DNA of 64,000 nucleotides from assembly GCA_016802295.1 (NCBI GenBank), contig JAESIW010000118.1, positions 1,205,928-1,269,927 on the forward strand. Reading direction: 5' to 3'. Positions 36,829 through 49,870 of the stretch are shown here, piece by piece. The stretch's first letter is position 1, and every line of letters begins with the position of its first letter. Under the pieces are notes generated by a model. That model did no database searches and was not told where the DNA came from. It worked only from the letters and a program-made list of their open reading frames with translations. This stretch comes from Brachionus rotundiformis. Its lineage: Eukaryota > Rotifera > Eurotatoria > Ploima > Brachionidae. The position numbers and the translations under genes are program-made.

Positions 36829-39011
36829 ATGGAAAGCGAAGAATTAAACTTTACGAAAGTAATTATTTTAATCAAAAGCCTAATTAGTCCTAAAAGTGAC
36901 TTAATCCTAAATTAAAGTTGTGTTTTCTTGGCTCTGGAACGAATGCACAAGTTGTAAAAGTCGAGTTTAATAACAATATCAGAGCAGCAAAGATATTTCA
37001 TAGAGATAATCGAACCGATAGAGAATTTAAATCCGAGGTAAACATTTTATCTTTATTTATTAGAGGCTCTAAAAGTTCTCTAGGCCAAAATTTTAACAAA
37101 ACTTTCCCATCCGAACATCATAAAAATGTTTGCCTATGGTATTTGCTATAACCATGATGTGAAAACTAATTGCATTGTTATGGAATTTGCCGAATTTGGT
37201 TCATTACATTATGGTCTGAATGATCAATTATTAAATATCAGTCTTTAATCTTTTTAACTTAGTTCTACATGAAAGCAAGTATGATTATACCATTAATCAT
37301 GCCATCAGTTGGCTAAAACAATGTGCAGATGGTATTAATTATTTACATTGCCTAAAACCAAAACCAAATATTCATCGTGATCTCAAGCCACTAAAGTTAG
37401 TGAAAATTAATTTTATAAAATGATCATAAAATTTTCAATAAGTAAATTACGTACCATAAATGTGTCATTATATCTCTCTTTAATAAACAGAAAATAATCT
37501 AAAAATTTTTAAATATAGATCTATGTATAATATATCTTATACCTGTAATTTTATAATTAAATTTTGAGTGTTCATGTCGTAAATTAAACTATCATCAGTT
37601 TTAAAGATAAAAAAATTGAATAAAATTTCAATAATTAATTATATAATAAAAAGAATTTTTTTCCAATAATAGCCTTCTGTTAATGAATGGAGGATTAACT
37701 CTAAAGATATGTGATTTTGGAACTGCCTGTGATATTAGGACGCTTATGACTGAGGATAAAGGTAGTCCATGTTGGATGGCACCTGAAATTTTAAAAACAA
37801 GTGCTTATTTAAAAACAAGTACAATACATTAAATTATTAAACTAAATAATTAAAGATAATTATGACGAAAAATGTGATGTTTACTCATATTCAATAACTG
37901 CTTGGGAAATTTTGACCAGACTGAGTCCCTATTTTAATTTACCAACTGCAAGCAAATACTCAATTATGATGGGAGTATCAACACAAGGACTTCGACCACG
38001 TCCAATTTTAAATTGTCCGCGAATTTTCAAGCTTATGTTGACACGTGGCATGGACGATGAACCGATTAAGAGACCATCAATGCAAAAAATTTATGATATC
38101 ATGGTTTATTTAGATGGTTTATTTAATAAAAAAAAATTAGAACCTTTGGGTGAAATTTTCGAATGCAATGATATAAAAGAACCAAAAAGTCAACTAACTT
38201 CAGGTGTATCGTAAGTTAATTTTTAAAATATAAAAAATTTATCTTTGTATATATATAAATACTATATTTAATTATTCTTAATAAAATTTAAAATAGAACC
38301 ATGCTCAAAACAGAATATCACTACAATTCTACATTTCTACGTACTGAATCGAAAAACTCACTGAGCAATGATTGTCAGGATTATCTGTCACCTTCTTTCA
38401 ATCGTCAAAGTCAAGCTCGCTATTCAGCACATACATTTGAGCCCAAGAAGTCATTTTTGGGACACAAACGTTCCATTTCGTATGGCCACGATTATACCAA
38501 AAACGCAAATTCAAACGAGAAACAAAATATCTTAAATGAATTAAACAACCAGGTAGAGACACTAATATATGATCCAATAGAGCCGATTTTCGATAACCAA
38601 ATTTCATATGAAATATACTCCCAACACTTAAAAGTTTGTTAAAACTTTTTACTAAATAATTATTTAAATATTAAAATAATCTTAATTTGTTTAATTGTAT
38701 AATTTTATTCGTTTAGGCTATTGATGAAATTGAAAAAATTCAAAAAGAAATAGACAATTTAAAAACTCAAAAGTAATCTTAGTGACTATTAAATATCTTA
38801 TTAAAATAAAAATGAAATTTAGAGATCAACTTGATCTAGCTGAAGGTACCATAAAAACATATAATGATTTAATGAAGCAAAAAGTATTTTTTGATTCACA
38901 ATTAAAATTAAATAAATAATTATATTTTTAATTGCTCTTTTTCAGATAACGTTAACAATCGATAATTCAAAGCTTAAAGAATTAAATAATCAAAATTTTA
39001 AAAAAAGCTAA
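36829..39011 (+). CDS. MAP3K7: TAK1-like MAP kinase kinase kinase
   Basis: About ten exons. The first encodes MESEELNFTK. The kinase domain has the Gly-loop LGSGTNAQVVKVEF, the ATP-binding lysine in AAKIF, the catalytic loop NIHRDLKPLN, the DFG motif in LKICDFGTACDI, GSPCWMAPEI, and CDVYSYSITAWEIL. These sequences (notably HAISWLKQCADGINYLH and CDFGTACDIRT) are characteristic of TAK1. A linker follows, then a C-terminal coiled region (YEIYSQHLKAIDEIEKIQKE) matching the TAB2/3-binding end of TAK1, terminating at KKS. TAK1 relays TGF-beta, IL-1/Toll and IMD-type signals to JNK and NF-kB. Residues around the Gly-loop (GSG-TNAQ instead of GRG-AFG) are divergent. Intron 5 (about 37397-37672) is long for this locus. 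Confidence 0.88.
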
Positions 39012-39106
39012 ATTATAAATTTTGTTTTTGTTTTTTTTTTTTCTTAATTTTATTTTATTTATATAAAAATAAACTTTTAAAATAGTACAAAAAATCTTTA
39101 TTTATT

Positions 39107-42100
39107 TTAAGATAATTCGAAACCAGAATTACTATTGATAGCATAGCGTAGTTTTTCTTTAAGAGTAGACTTTTTTGAATAGTTTGGCAATTTCAAAAGG
39201 TTGAAACAGGTCGAGCTTGTTGGCAAACGAGATGTATTGGTGCCACCTATGTTCATCAATGTTTTAAAAAAGCCTTTCAGCGATGAGTCATAAATAGTGC
39301 CCTAAGAGGAAATTAAGCCTTTGATTAAACAAAATAATTCAAAAATTTGACTAAATTTACTTCTTCTTCTTCAGCTTCCACACACCGAATGGTAAATGGC
39401 GGATTTAGAGACGAAAATCCCATCAAAGGTGGCTTAGGACTGCTTGTCACAAACTTGAGAAAAAGAGACTTTTCTTCTTTACTAAAATCTTTTTCGACTA
39501 TTTCCCAAAGCCACTTTACCAATCTATGACTGCTATGCAAACCACCCCAGTATTGCACATTTTTTCTTTTAATTTTGAATTATTTTAATCAAACAAAATT
39601 GAATTGTTAACAAAATTGGTACTTCAAGTCCTCAATATCAAGTTCGTTCAGGCAACCAGAAATCAAACGCTGAATTTCAGTAACAGAGAACATATTTATC
39701 CAATCTTGTCTGATGATTGACTTAAAACCCTCATTAAAAGCGTTTATTTGATCTTTAATTTGTCTATGTAGCTTGAAATGAGCCATCAAATGAATATATT
39801 TTATTCTTTTTTTTTAAATTAATTAAAATTAATAAATCATTATTTAATTAAATTGTGAAAAAATTCACTTGTTTGAATTGGTGACCTTTATGAGCTCTCC
39901 AGATGGTACAAGCTCATGAGTTATTAGTTTTCCCATATGATGTTCGCTATGGGAAAAGTTAAGCTCCAAGTCATCAACATTTTCATCATGCTTAATTGAC
40001 AAAAATAATCAAAAAATAGATAGAATTTTAAACAATCTACTTTGATGAAATTTAAATTTTTGTACAAGTCTTGGTCAAGTGTGACCAAATCGTCCAGAAA
40101 GCTGTAGCTAAATTGACTGCGGTAGCCGGCTATTTGACGCAGAAAAAATGGTGCAAATTCAGCATCGACCACAAGACTCTGAATAATTAGGATACAATTA
40201 TAGGTTTAATTTTTCAAGTCATAAAATAAAAACCTCATAGACAGCTTTTGCTATCAATTTACCAGTGAATTGGAACATCCGTAGATGATCCTCGACAAAA
40301 TATGATGCCGACGATGGGTACAGAAACTGATCCGAAGTTAACTTGAAAGAAATATTAATTTCTTAATTAATATTTTAATTTTTTTCAAATACCTTAAACA
40401 GATTAAATTCAGGATTGAGCAAGTTTTGTATGGTCTGCTGTAAAAACTCTTTAAACACACCATCTTGATCGATTCCAGCCTCTTTAAGTCCCTTTGGTAA
40501 AAAAATCTCATTTCTTTTGTTATTTAATCTTTAAATTTTTGAATCCAATTTTACAAATTCATTAATAAATGTTATTCTAATTGACGATTTGAGCAAATTA
40601 GATGGAATTGAAGATAAACTTGTGTAAGCATCTTCAACAAGTCTATTCCTTCTGATGCTGATTTTTAAACTGGCCGAGTCTTCACCCAAAACAACATGTT
40701 TATCTTTTTCTATTTTATTTTTGAGTATTTCGATCCGATACTTCAAGGGTAGGACATGGGGAATTTTGTTTATAATAAGGACAGCATTTTTTGACTCTTT
40801 TTCTAAATCTATCATAAAATTTCTGATTCGTATTTCTCTAAATTAATAAAATAATAATAATAATTAAAAAAATTCTAAACCAAACAAGCTAAATTTTACT
40901 TAATTGTCCAAAATTCGCTACTGTCTGTGAATGCTCTTCGACAGTCTTTTACGTATAGAGAGAGTAAAAGTTGGTGAAATACCGTGAAATACGGGTCTTG
41001 GTCAAGTGATTTTAAATCTTAATTAAAATAGAAAAGTACATTTATTATTTATTTACATTTTTAAAATTAAAAATACCAATTAATTCATTTATAACTATTT
41101 GGTATATCAAGTTGTTCAAAAAAATTGCTATTTGCTTGTAGTCAATAAGTTTTAGGACTTTTTGTTCTACGTAGAACTCGTTTTCGTCTAAAACCCTGTA
41201 ATTAACAATAAGAGTAAATATTTGACTAATAAATTAAAATAATAAAATTTTAAATTTTATAAATTTTGTTTTTTTTTTAATCGAATTGGAATTCAAAATA
41301 TATAAATAAAGATTTAAATTTGTTGCCAGAATTTACCTGAATAAAAGTAAATAATATAAATTTATATGCGAAATAAGATCGTAAGTGATACAATGAAAAA
41401 ATCTTAAATCTACTTACGTAACTAAATACAGTACTAAATTACACATTAAATAGTAAACGTCAAAAATTGGATGAGATGAAAAGCCTTTGCCATTTTGTAG
41501 TATTTTTACCAGATCTTTGATTCCACACATTGGTCCAATATTGGTCACAAAAGCCCATAGGCCAAGCAAAAATTCTTCCTCAATGCTCAAAGCTAGTAGA
41601 GAGCTTAGTTGTTTCTTATTACAAAATAAAGTCTACCTGATAGAATTTCTATCTTTGGCTCATTGATTAAAAACAAAAATTGTCTATAAAACGAACACAC
41701 ACGATAAACAGATATTGCTTCAGGTGAATTTAAAAAATTTGATTGTTTATTTACAGCTTTATCGAAAAAATTTTTTATATAAAACTTAAAATTATTTGAA
41801 CTGATTAAATTGTCTTCATTGACACAATATTTAAAATCGAATAGAATAGATATTAATTTGTGGGACCATAAGAGTCTCAATTGTTCCAAAACTTGATTGA
41901 ATATTTCAAAATTACTTTGAAAAATTATTTTTAATTAAATAAATTAACTTGGAATAAAAATGTCATTTACTTTATGCATGTTTTTATTTTCAAGTAGCCA
42001 AATACAGGATGCCATCTGATAGAATGATGTTTGTCTGCACTGGTTTTGGTAGGTGATATAACACTGGCTATATTTAAAAATATTTGATGATAAATGACAA

Positions 42101-43959
42101 CAAATTTTTCAATATTTATCTTCATGCAGTCAAAATCAATGCTACATAAGGTGCACATATTGCCAAGAAACGAAATCATCAAATTTACGTCATTCGATTC
42201 CTGCAAAAATGACCTTATTTGACCAGAGTCGACCAAGGATGCAAAAATTTTTTCACAAAGAGAATTTTTTAACATTTTTTCAATTAAATTTTGCTCATTA
42301 GGCCCATTTTCTGTCAAAATTTTATAAAAAACCGGCACAGTAAGCATGGTTGAACAAAAATCTAGCAAAACTTTGGAATCAAAATTATTATCTTCTAAAA
42401 TTCTGAATTTTATTTTAAGATAAGATCAAAATATGCAAAGATAAATATACTTGAAAGTCAAATTGAATATATTGTTTATTGTATTGGGCTTGATGATCGT
42501 CACGTGATTTTGACAATTTTGAATCATGCTTGTCTTTATTGGATAAATTGTTTTTTTAATAGAAAATCATTAAAAAAAAATTACTTTTAACTTATGATAA
42601 AATGAATTTTTATTTAAAGAAATAGTGTAATTTTTGCTTATTTCGTTTAGAGTTTTGTCCAACATTTCATCTTGAGAAAACAATTCTATTATCAATTTTT
42701 TTATCATTATAAACAGACAAACTTCTATTTGAGGATGGAAAACATTTCCAGTACTTTGAATCACACAAAATTGTAAAAAAATTAATAAAATTAGAGAAGA
42801 TCTTGTTATCATTTATATCTTTGATCTTAAAATTGTATTAAATTCAGAATAGATAATAAATAGATGTATCGAAAACTTTACATTTAATTTATCAATAAAA
42901 TTGATGAAGTTTTTTAAAATTTTATGAGTTTGACGCAGAAAATTTTGAAAATTTTCTTTGGATAGAATTAGTCCCATATATGAATGCTGGTAAAGAAAAA
43001 AAATAAAACAAAATTAAAAAAAATTGAGTTAATTACCTTAAAGTCGGTATTGGTAATGTTAAGTATTAAGTAAGAACTTATACTCAAAACAAGCTAAGAA
43101 AATTGGTTCAAAAATATATAAATTTTTTAATATACTTATTCTTAATTACTGTTTTATCTGTTAAATTAAGCTTTTCAAGGAACAAATATTTATCTATCAA
43201 GTTAAATAACTGTTTCGATAGAAAGGTATTGTTGCTGACCGATTCGACATTATTGAGATCTACTTCACCAAAGGCCTTGTTTAATTCACATCTTGAGATT
43301 TAATTTTTGAGGAGGTTAATTAAATTTTATGTAGAGAGTACTTCAAGGCATCAGCTAGGACTGTCCGAGTCCTGTAACCTCTGTACACAGATTGGATTTT
43401 GATTGCCGAACTGATCCGCTTTTTTTCAATGGTTCTCTTCTCTCTGGCCTCATTAGCCTGCTTTATAAACNNNNNNNNNNNNNNNNNNNNNNNNNNNNNN
43501 NNNNNNNNNNNNNNNNNNNNNNNNNNNNNNNNNNNNNNNNNNNNNNNNNNNNNNNNNNNNNNNNNNNNNNNNNNNNNNNNNNNNNNNNNNNNNNNNNNNN
43601 NNNNNNNNNNNNNNNNNNNNNNNNNNNNNNNNNNNNNNNNNNNNNNNNNNNNNNNNNNNNNNNNNNNNNNNNNNNNNNNNNNNNNNNNNNNNNNNNNNNN
43701 NNNNNNNNNNNNNNNNNNNNNNNNNNNNNNNNNNNNNNNNNNNNNNNNNNNNNNNNNNNNNNNNNNNNNNNNNNNNNNAAATTTTATGTAGAGAGTACTT
43801 CAAGGAATCAGCTAGGACTGTCCGAGTCCTGTAACCTCTGTACACAGATTGGATTTTGATTGCCGAACTGATCCGCTTTTTTTCAATTGTTCTCTTCTCT
43901 CTGGCCTCATTAGCCTGCTTTATAAACGCTTCCTTGTCACCAAAATTCTGCGAAAACAT
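39107..43959 (-). CDS. UBE3B: HECT E3 ubiquitin ligase UBE3B
   Basis: A large multi-exon gene, starting MFSQNFGDKEAFIKQANEAR with an IQ motif (ISSAIKIQSVYRGYRTR), the hallmark of UBE3B/UBE3C. Middle exons carry family words such as MLDFCSTMLTVPVFYKI and RWHPVFGYLK. The HECT domain is complete: HVLPLKYRIEILKNKIEKD, ISIRRNRLVEDAYTSL, IRITFINEF, AEFAPFFLRQIAG, FKSIIRQDWINMFSVTEIQRLI, YWGGLHSSHRLVKWLWEIV and LKFVTSSPKPPLMGFSSLNPPF. The catalytic cysteine is in STCFNLLKLPNYSKKS, and the end is LRYAINSNSGFELS. It attaches ubiquitin to substrates via the thioester cysteine. Exon 1 is crossed by an N run with duplicated flanks, and one copy is enough for a normal exon. A stop directly after exon 1 on the left copy is intronic. 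Confidence 0.93.
43322..43927. other. Assembly gap flanked by two near-identical alleles
   Basis: N run 43471-43778. The 149 bp on the left (43322-43470) and on the right (43779-43927) are the same except for two substitutions (43349 C versus 43806 A, and 43431 G versus 43888 T). Read on the minus strand in UBE3B exon 1, the first changes Ala to Ser and the second is silent. This looks like two haplotypes placed in series. Confidence 0.88.
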
Positions 43960-44111
43960 TGCTTTAAATTAAAATCTAAAAATGGATTAATAATTTATTC
44001 TGAAAATTTGCTTGCCAAAATAAACAAAATTCATTTAAATTTCAATAAAAAGTTAACTAAAATTTTATTTTTGTTTTTTTTTTAATTAAAAAATTAAAAA
44101 TTGAAAAAAAA

Positions 44112-45849
44112 TTATCTTCTTATTATCTTTTTTTGTCTAATAAGCTTAGTGGTTTCATTTCTGGACTCGCGTAAAAACTCTTGCCATCTAATTGAATCAA
44201 AGTATTTTCCGATCAGGTAGTCATCGCTTGGATACGGATGTAAATTAAACCTAAGAGTTAACAATGCTTGGGACTGGATGTATTTTAGAAAATACTTTCT
44301 ACTAATCATAATACATTCGGCACCGTCCGAATGAAGCATTAGAGGTATTTTCTGGTCATCTGTCTCGGACAAAATAACATCATGCAAACCAAATATATCG
44401 CCTTCTTTCAATTGCTTCATTATCAACAAAACCTCATTACTGTTCAGTTTTTTACCATTATTGGCTATTTTTTTCTCACCAGTATTAAGTTTTGATTTAA
44501 TGTCATGCAAATTAATAAATTGGGAATATTTTTTGTGACTACTTAGATTAAGGTATCTTTCAAACGCTTCTTGGTCAAATTTTATTCTCCGCAATACTTT
44601 GCACGAGCCTGACTTGACCACATATATCCAATCGTCCACTTGACTATTTTCGCATATTATCTGACCATTTTTGAAATAAATTGAGCACAAGGCCTGGTTG
44701 TTACGATTGTCGTTCAGCAAGGAACGAAAATTGTAGTTTACCAGACTGAATAGATCAACTCTTTGCAAAAAATGTGTCCGTTCAGCCTCGCTGGATATTG
44801 GTGATTGAATTTTAAAAAAATCCTCCTTATCAATGACAAGCAGACAAATGGATCTGGTGCCAGATACAGTCACTGATGACGAACGTGGTGTATTGTTTAT
44901 TATACACTTGTCACCGAAAGAGTCTCCTCTTTTAAACACTCCAACTGGTGTCTCGCTTGAATAGACCAAGCTGTTGCGAATTTCCATGGCCAGACCAGAA
45001 ATGACAAAGTAGAAATTTTGAGGCATGTGACCTTGCCGAATGATTACCCTATTTGGAGCATATTCGGCAAAGAATGCGTATTTGGCAATCAATTTTTGCA
45101 TAAATAGTGGAAAATCTAGAAATTCTGGCACAGAAAAGCTTAATGAAATGATTATGTGTCTAATTATGGAGTTGGATCGCTGACTAGGGTCCATATTGAG
45201 CATTTTTTTAACCTCTTCAGATAGCGGTGGCTCTTCTGGTCGCTTGAAATGCTTCTTGTCAAATACATCATCACTTTTAAACAATGTATCAAGCTTATTT
45301 CAAAAATTAAACTAATAAAATATTAAAATAGATTATTAGTAATTTTACTTGATTATTATTTAGTTGATTAGATCTGTTTATTTTGTACAAATTAATAAAT
45401 TTAAGCATTATTAAAACAATTTTAACTAATTTTTTAAACTTAAGTTTAAAATTGGATAATTTGTTTTCAATGGGAATAGTGTTGGCCTCGAAGCTGTTGA
45501 AAATTTTCACCTTATCCTTTTCTTTGATAATCAATGCTTTGAGTTTAGATAAATTTTTGTTATGTATGAGAAATTTTTTGTTATCTGCGAAGCTTTCATT
45601 GGAAAAAAGTTCTAAGCTGTTCAGCCAATATAGAGAGTCTTGGTCTTGGTTGAATATTTTTTCCGACTTTAAGCTGGCTGATATTTTAATTTTGGTTTTG
45701 ATTTCTGGCAAAAACTTGTCCTCGAAATAGTCCGAGTGCTCGAAACCATTGTTCATCTTGGAGTAATGCTTTAGTTTAGGAAGCCGATTTCTGTGCTTAA
45801 GAAACACACTTTTGAACAATTCATGCTGCCTTTGTGTAGACCAATTCAT
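44112..45849 (-). CDS. CNBD2: Cyclic nucleotide-binding domain protein, CNBD2-like
   Basis: Two exons (45849-45349 and 45293-44112) give 560 residues. After a basic helical N-terminal part (KLKFKKLVKIVLIMLKF), the second exon carries a cNMP-binding beta-roll (YAPNRVIIRQGHMPQNFYFV, ISGLAMEIRN, GDSFGDKCIINNTPRSSSV). A second, more divergent one follows (NGQIICENSQVDDWIYVVKS, LKEGDIFGLHDVIL). The phosphate-binding cassette of the first keeps FGD and PRSSSV but lacks the usual Glu and Ala. There is no channel or kinase domain. The arrangement fits CNBD2, a testis protein in vertebrates. Ligand binding is not assured. The gene starts divergently from the tRNA-Ser and lies just upstream of UBE3B. 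Confidence 0.72.
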
Positions 45850-46555
45850 TATATACTCAATTACCTAGACAAATATTGATTATAATCTATTTTTTGCCTT
45901 CTTTAAAGATAAACTATTCTTAGAATTTTCTTTTCTAGATTTAAAATTTAAATATTGGCCATGTAATTGCTTATGTTAACAAATAAAATTCAAATTTAAA
46001 GAAACCTTTAAATTTGGTTCTATTGAAACAGCAGCAATGTTATGTAAATATTTGGATATTTTTTCTTTTTATTGGAAAATAAACATTTTTATATTTTAAT
46101 AATTTTTTTATGAGCTTTGCTTAAGTGAGAATAATAAAATATTTTTAAGATGACTGAAACTCATTTTCTTGGCAAAATTCAGCTTTGCTTTTAATTGACA
46201 CCCTTCAAGTAAAATGAGAAAGCTATTTAAAATCGATCACAATTAAATTTCCTTCTATAGTACCAATTAAATGGTAAAAATGACGTTTGGCTTAAATTTA
46301 AAAATTAAAAAACAACAAAATTATATATCAATGAAAAATGAACTTTTAGTAAAACGGTCTTGGAATGTTTTTTTCTGTTGCTTGGCACTAGTTACCAAAA
46401 AAAAATAAAAGGATTCCACTTGAATATTTTGAAATTTAATTTCATTAAAATATTTTTTTGTTTTAACAAATTAATTTTAGAATACGGGGCAAAATTTTTT
46501 ATCTATGTAGTTTACTTTTCAAATAAAAATTAGAAATTTATTAATTGGATAAATG
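45850..46555. other. Intergenic upstream of tRNA-Ser
   Basis: There is no coding signal in this A+T-rich spacer. It contains the CNBD2-like gene promoter and the 5' flank of the tRNA. Confidence 0.4.
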
Positions 46556-46637
46556 GCTGCGATGGCCGAGTGGTTAAGGCGACAGACTTGAAATCTGTTG
46601 GGATATTCCCGCACAGGTTCAAATCCTGTTCGCAGCG
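46556..46637 (+). tRNA. tRNA-Ser (anticodon TGA)
   Basis: An 82-nt type II tRNA. The acceptor stem pairs GCTGCGA with TCGCAGC, with discriminator G. The A box is TGGCCGAGTGG and the B box GGTTCAAATCC. The anticodon arm ACAGA-CTTGAAA-TCTGT has TGA at positions 34-36, and a long variable arm (GGGATATTCCC) is typical of serine tRNAs. There is no intron. A run of T (46641-46646) follows as the Pol III terminator. Confidence 0.95.
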
Positions 46638-46818
46638 AAATTTTTTACCAAGATAAGCTCACACATAATCTTAAGACACATAAAGTTCAACAAGATGAAT
46701 TTATTAATTGTGTAGCTAAAATTCATTTGAATATCCTTCAACAAAAGAAAAAAAAGAAAAAGAGCTGAAAAATTTTTAATTTTTAATTAAAAATTTTCAA
46801 AATTTAAATTGATTAAGC

Positions 46819-47808
46819 ATGAGCAATTTTAATTCTTACTCTAATCCGGAATACATGAGTCTAGGCGAGTTAGATCTTTTAATTGAAGACCATAAGCGCC
46901 AAAAGTTGCATTTATTGGACAAACATGTGGAAAAGTTCAACACGTTGCCATACCAGAAGCCGCCAAAAAAGCGCCCACCATCTCCACCTAGAACTCCGCC
47001 ACCGATCCTAAACCGCAAGCCATTTCATTCTGTGCCTCTTTACCAAAACGTGTCCCAGTCCATTAGCCAAATATTTTCCAATAACTCGTCTAACGCGACC
47101 ATGATTGTTAAAGAAACCATGTCTCCGCCAAAACCGCTCATGACTTCATCCCGACTTCAACTCATTCCAAGGCAACCAAGTAAAAATATGATAAAAAGCT
47201 TCCGTGAAATCCAAGAAGAATTCTCACTTGTCGAAGAACAAGAAGACACGGCAAGAGTGTACGAATCCACACGGATAAAAGAGTGCTCTCCGAACGGCAA
47301 TATTACCAAGGAAGACTTGTCTTTTTTTTACTCAAATCCAAATTATTATTATTTACAGTATTCGTCCAGTAATGAACAAGAGTCGCCTGATTTGGATCTT
47401 GCCAAAAATTTGGAACATTTGAAAAACGTATCACCACCAAGTCCTTTCAAAGAAGGCTCCATAAAAAAGTTCAGCGCGCACCTGGCGCAATTGTCTCCTT
47501 CGGGAAATTGTCTCTTGACCAGTCGCGATGTCGACTGCTCTAAAGAACTATTGCCCGATAATTTGTGTTGTTGTACGGATATTTGCTTGTCTTGTAGTAA
47601 TGCGGAGACCTGTTCTTCCACTTCCACATCTGGCTACAAGTCCAATCAGTCCAATTTGTCCAATTATTCGCTCAGTTCGATCAATGTTACCGAGTTAAAT
47701 CAATTTATTGAGATGAATATGCAAAGATTGGATAGACTGAAAAATAAAAGGAAACAATTGATAAAAAATAGCTCAAGTTGTCACTCAGTTAATTCGAACG
47801 GAATATAA
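46819..47808 (+). CDS. Intronless disordered Pro/Ser-rich protein
   Basis: A single open frame of 329 residues with no signal peptide or membrane segment. It is rich in Ser, Asn and Pro. It has a Pro cluster near the N-terminus (QKPPKKRPPSPPRTPPPI, about residues 46-65, with PxxP motifs that could bind SH3 domains), a Cys patch (LCCCTDICLSCSNAETC, about residues 248-266), and a basic helical end (LNQFIEMNMQRLDRLKNKRK). The length and normal codon use support a real gene. I do not recognise the family. It sits 180 bp after the tRNA-Ser on the same strand, probably without meaning. Confidence 0.65.
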   Translation: MSNFNSYSNPEYMSLGELDLLIEDHKRQKLHLLDKHVEKFNTLPYQKPPKKRPPSPPRTPPPILNRKPFHSVPLYQNVSQSISQIFSNNSSNATMIVKETMSPPKPLMTSSRLQLIPRQPSKNMIKSFREIQEEFSLVEEQEDTARVYESTRIKECSPNGNITKEDLSFFYSNPNYYYLQYSSSNEQESPDLDLAKNLEHLKNVSPPSPFKEGSIKKFSAHLAQLSPSGNCLLTSRDVDCSKELLPDNLCCCTDICLSCSNAETCSSTSTSGYKSNQSNLSNYSLSSINVTELNQFIEMNMQRLDRLKNKRKQLIKNSSSCHSVNSNGI

Positions 47809-48745
47809 AAATGTTAAGATTTTAAATTTTTTTTTGTATAATTTTGTTTAATTTGTATATAAAAATAAAGTTTTTATTAAATAGAGGAAAAAAAGTTTTT
47901 TCTTTCACTTATTTTATAATTGAATAAATTTATTTAAATGATAAATTATTATTTTTTAATTAAAAAAAGCTTAATTTAGTACTTAAATTAAGAGAAAAAT
48001 AATTTTCTTATTTAATCCATTAGTCCAAAATATTTTCTGGCAAATTACAGGTATTCATTTATTAATAAGGATAAATATTTAATAATGCTAAGGAAAATTT
48101 AAAAATAAATTTTCAAGGCAAACAAGGAAATTTTAATGCAACATATTGATTGATTTTTTTAATTTTAACAATCAAATAATTATGCTAGTTAATTTAGTTT
48201 TAAAAATTAATTGAAATTTATTATTTGAATAGATTTTGCTTTAATGTTTCAAGAGGTTAATTTAATAAAAAAGTGTATATTTTTACTAATTTTAACTTGA
48301 CTGTGATTTTAATCAATTCAATTACAAATTTAAACGTGAGTGATAAAATTTTTTATAATTCTTACTAAGCCAATGTTTACTATTCATTTCAATTAGCAAA
48401 TAAATAAGAAAAAATTCAAATTAGATCTGTACAAAAAAATGTCTTATTTAAAATTTAAAAATAATTTTTTTTAATTTTTTTAATCATTTATTTATAGTAT
48501 TTATAAATTAATTAAAATAGAATATATAAAACTTACGAATATATTTAGAAATTGAGGAAAAAAAAAGCTTGTCCAAGAACAAAATATGCTTCCTGTAGCT
48601 TGCTGGCAAAAAATTCAAATCTCATTCAAGTCGAAAAGAAATATACTGACGGAAGAATTATCTATAAAAAAAAAAATATACAAATTCTTGCATACCGCAA
48701 AGGAATTGCATTTCTTAATCTGATAAGTCTGAGTAAAAAAATTGA
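47809..48745. other. Intergenic, A+T-rich
   Basis: No feature is supported. A 65-codon open frame at 48552 begins with TTG, is Lys/Asn-rich, and looks like chance. Confidence 0.4.
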
Positions 48746-49870
48746 TTAATTTTTTAATTTATTTCTATCTTTTTGCCTAACATCTTTAAATATATAGTCT
48801 GGACTGATCAGGTGTTTTAGACTCTCAATTAGCTTGTTAAGTCCAAACAAATAGTTCAAATCAAGGGAGTCATTTGCCGGAAAAACGTGTGCAAAATCTG
48901 CCATGACAATGCGGACTGAGCCCAGATGATTGACCAGCATCAAATCATTGTTATTCATTTCATCTGACTTGGACGCATTTTTTAGATGATCATTGATCAT
49001 GTCCTCGAGATAAGCCTCGTAGATAACAATTAAAGAAGAGGCATAAAAATGGTATGAGCGCTGCTTTTCAAACCAGGCTTTTATTTCTTCAAATTTCCTA
49101 ATGGTTTCTTTGATGGCTCGGATTTGAGGTGTCTGATGAAATTGGTAGTACAAAGCCAAGCCGTGTATTAGCTCGTGTTCGTTCAGATTACGGCCAAAAC
49201 TTTTGTCATAATGGTAAAATGTCGCATCTTGCTTGTCAAAAACTCTCATTCCAATCAATTGAAATCCGGTTTTTTCCACTGGAGGATACTTTTTTATCTG
49301 TCTGGCTATTTTTTCTTGAGATGCTTCTGGATCATAGGTTATTCGACCTATTTTGTAATCAATCACTGCCGGATGCTTGAATCCGTACGCCATATCATCC
49401 ATTTTTATATAAACAACTTTATTTATTTATTTTTAATTTAAATTATCTAATTTATTTGTTTAAAAAATAATTTTAATTACTATCATTGTGTATTAGTGAA
49501 CCACGGTAAGTTGGGCACAGAGATCTTAGGGCTATTTCATCTTGATTGAGTTCTGACTCATCGGAGAGGAAAAGGCGCTTGAAAAAATTGTGTTCACGTT
49601 CTCCTCTTGGCGGAGACTGCACAGGTTTAAGAACTAGACCATCTGTTGTTTGCAATAGACCTTAAAAACATGGTAAACTATCCATCTCCTATTCTGCTCA
49701 AATGAAAATTGAATACCTAATTTAGTTCGACCCTTGCCGAAAAAGTGTCCTGCTACTTGATGAACCAAAGGAAAGCAGTTATTTGGCAACGAATAGATGC
49801 TTTCTTTTTGAGTGGAATCTTTGGACCTTTTTTCTGTACTCGCCAATGTTTCAATGCTGCTTTCAACCAT
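48746..49870 (-). CDS. IPMK: Inositol polyphosphate multikinase
   Basis: Three exons (49870-49717, 49660-49481, 49416-48746) join with consistent phases to 334 residues. Motifs follow the IPK family: N-terminal HQVAGHFFGKGRTKLG, then LVLKPVQSPPRGEREHNFF; the inositol-binding signature HPAVIDYKIGRITYDPEAS (PxxxDxKxG); IKKYPPVEKTGFQLIGMRVF; FYASSLIVIYEA (the SSL motif); and MADFAHVFPAN with an Asp for metal binding. FAHVFPxN and the overall shortness match IPMK rather than IP6K or IP3K. The enzyme phosphorylates IP3 and IP4 to IP5 and can also act as a nuclear PI3-kinase. It is shorter than vertebrate IPMK because the central insertion is missing, which is usual for invertebrates. Confidence 0.93.

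Noticed and set aside
48552..48749. 65-codon open frame
   Set aside because: It begins with TTG, is Lys/Asn-rich, and shows no splice sites, leader or motifs.
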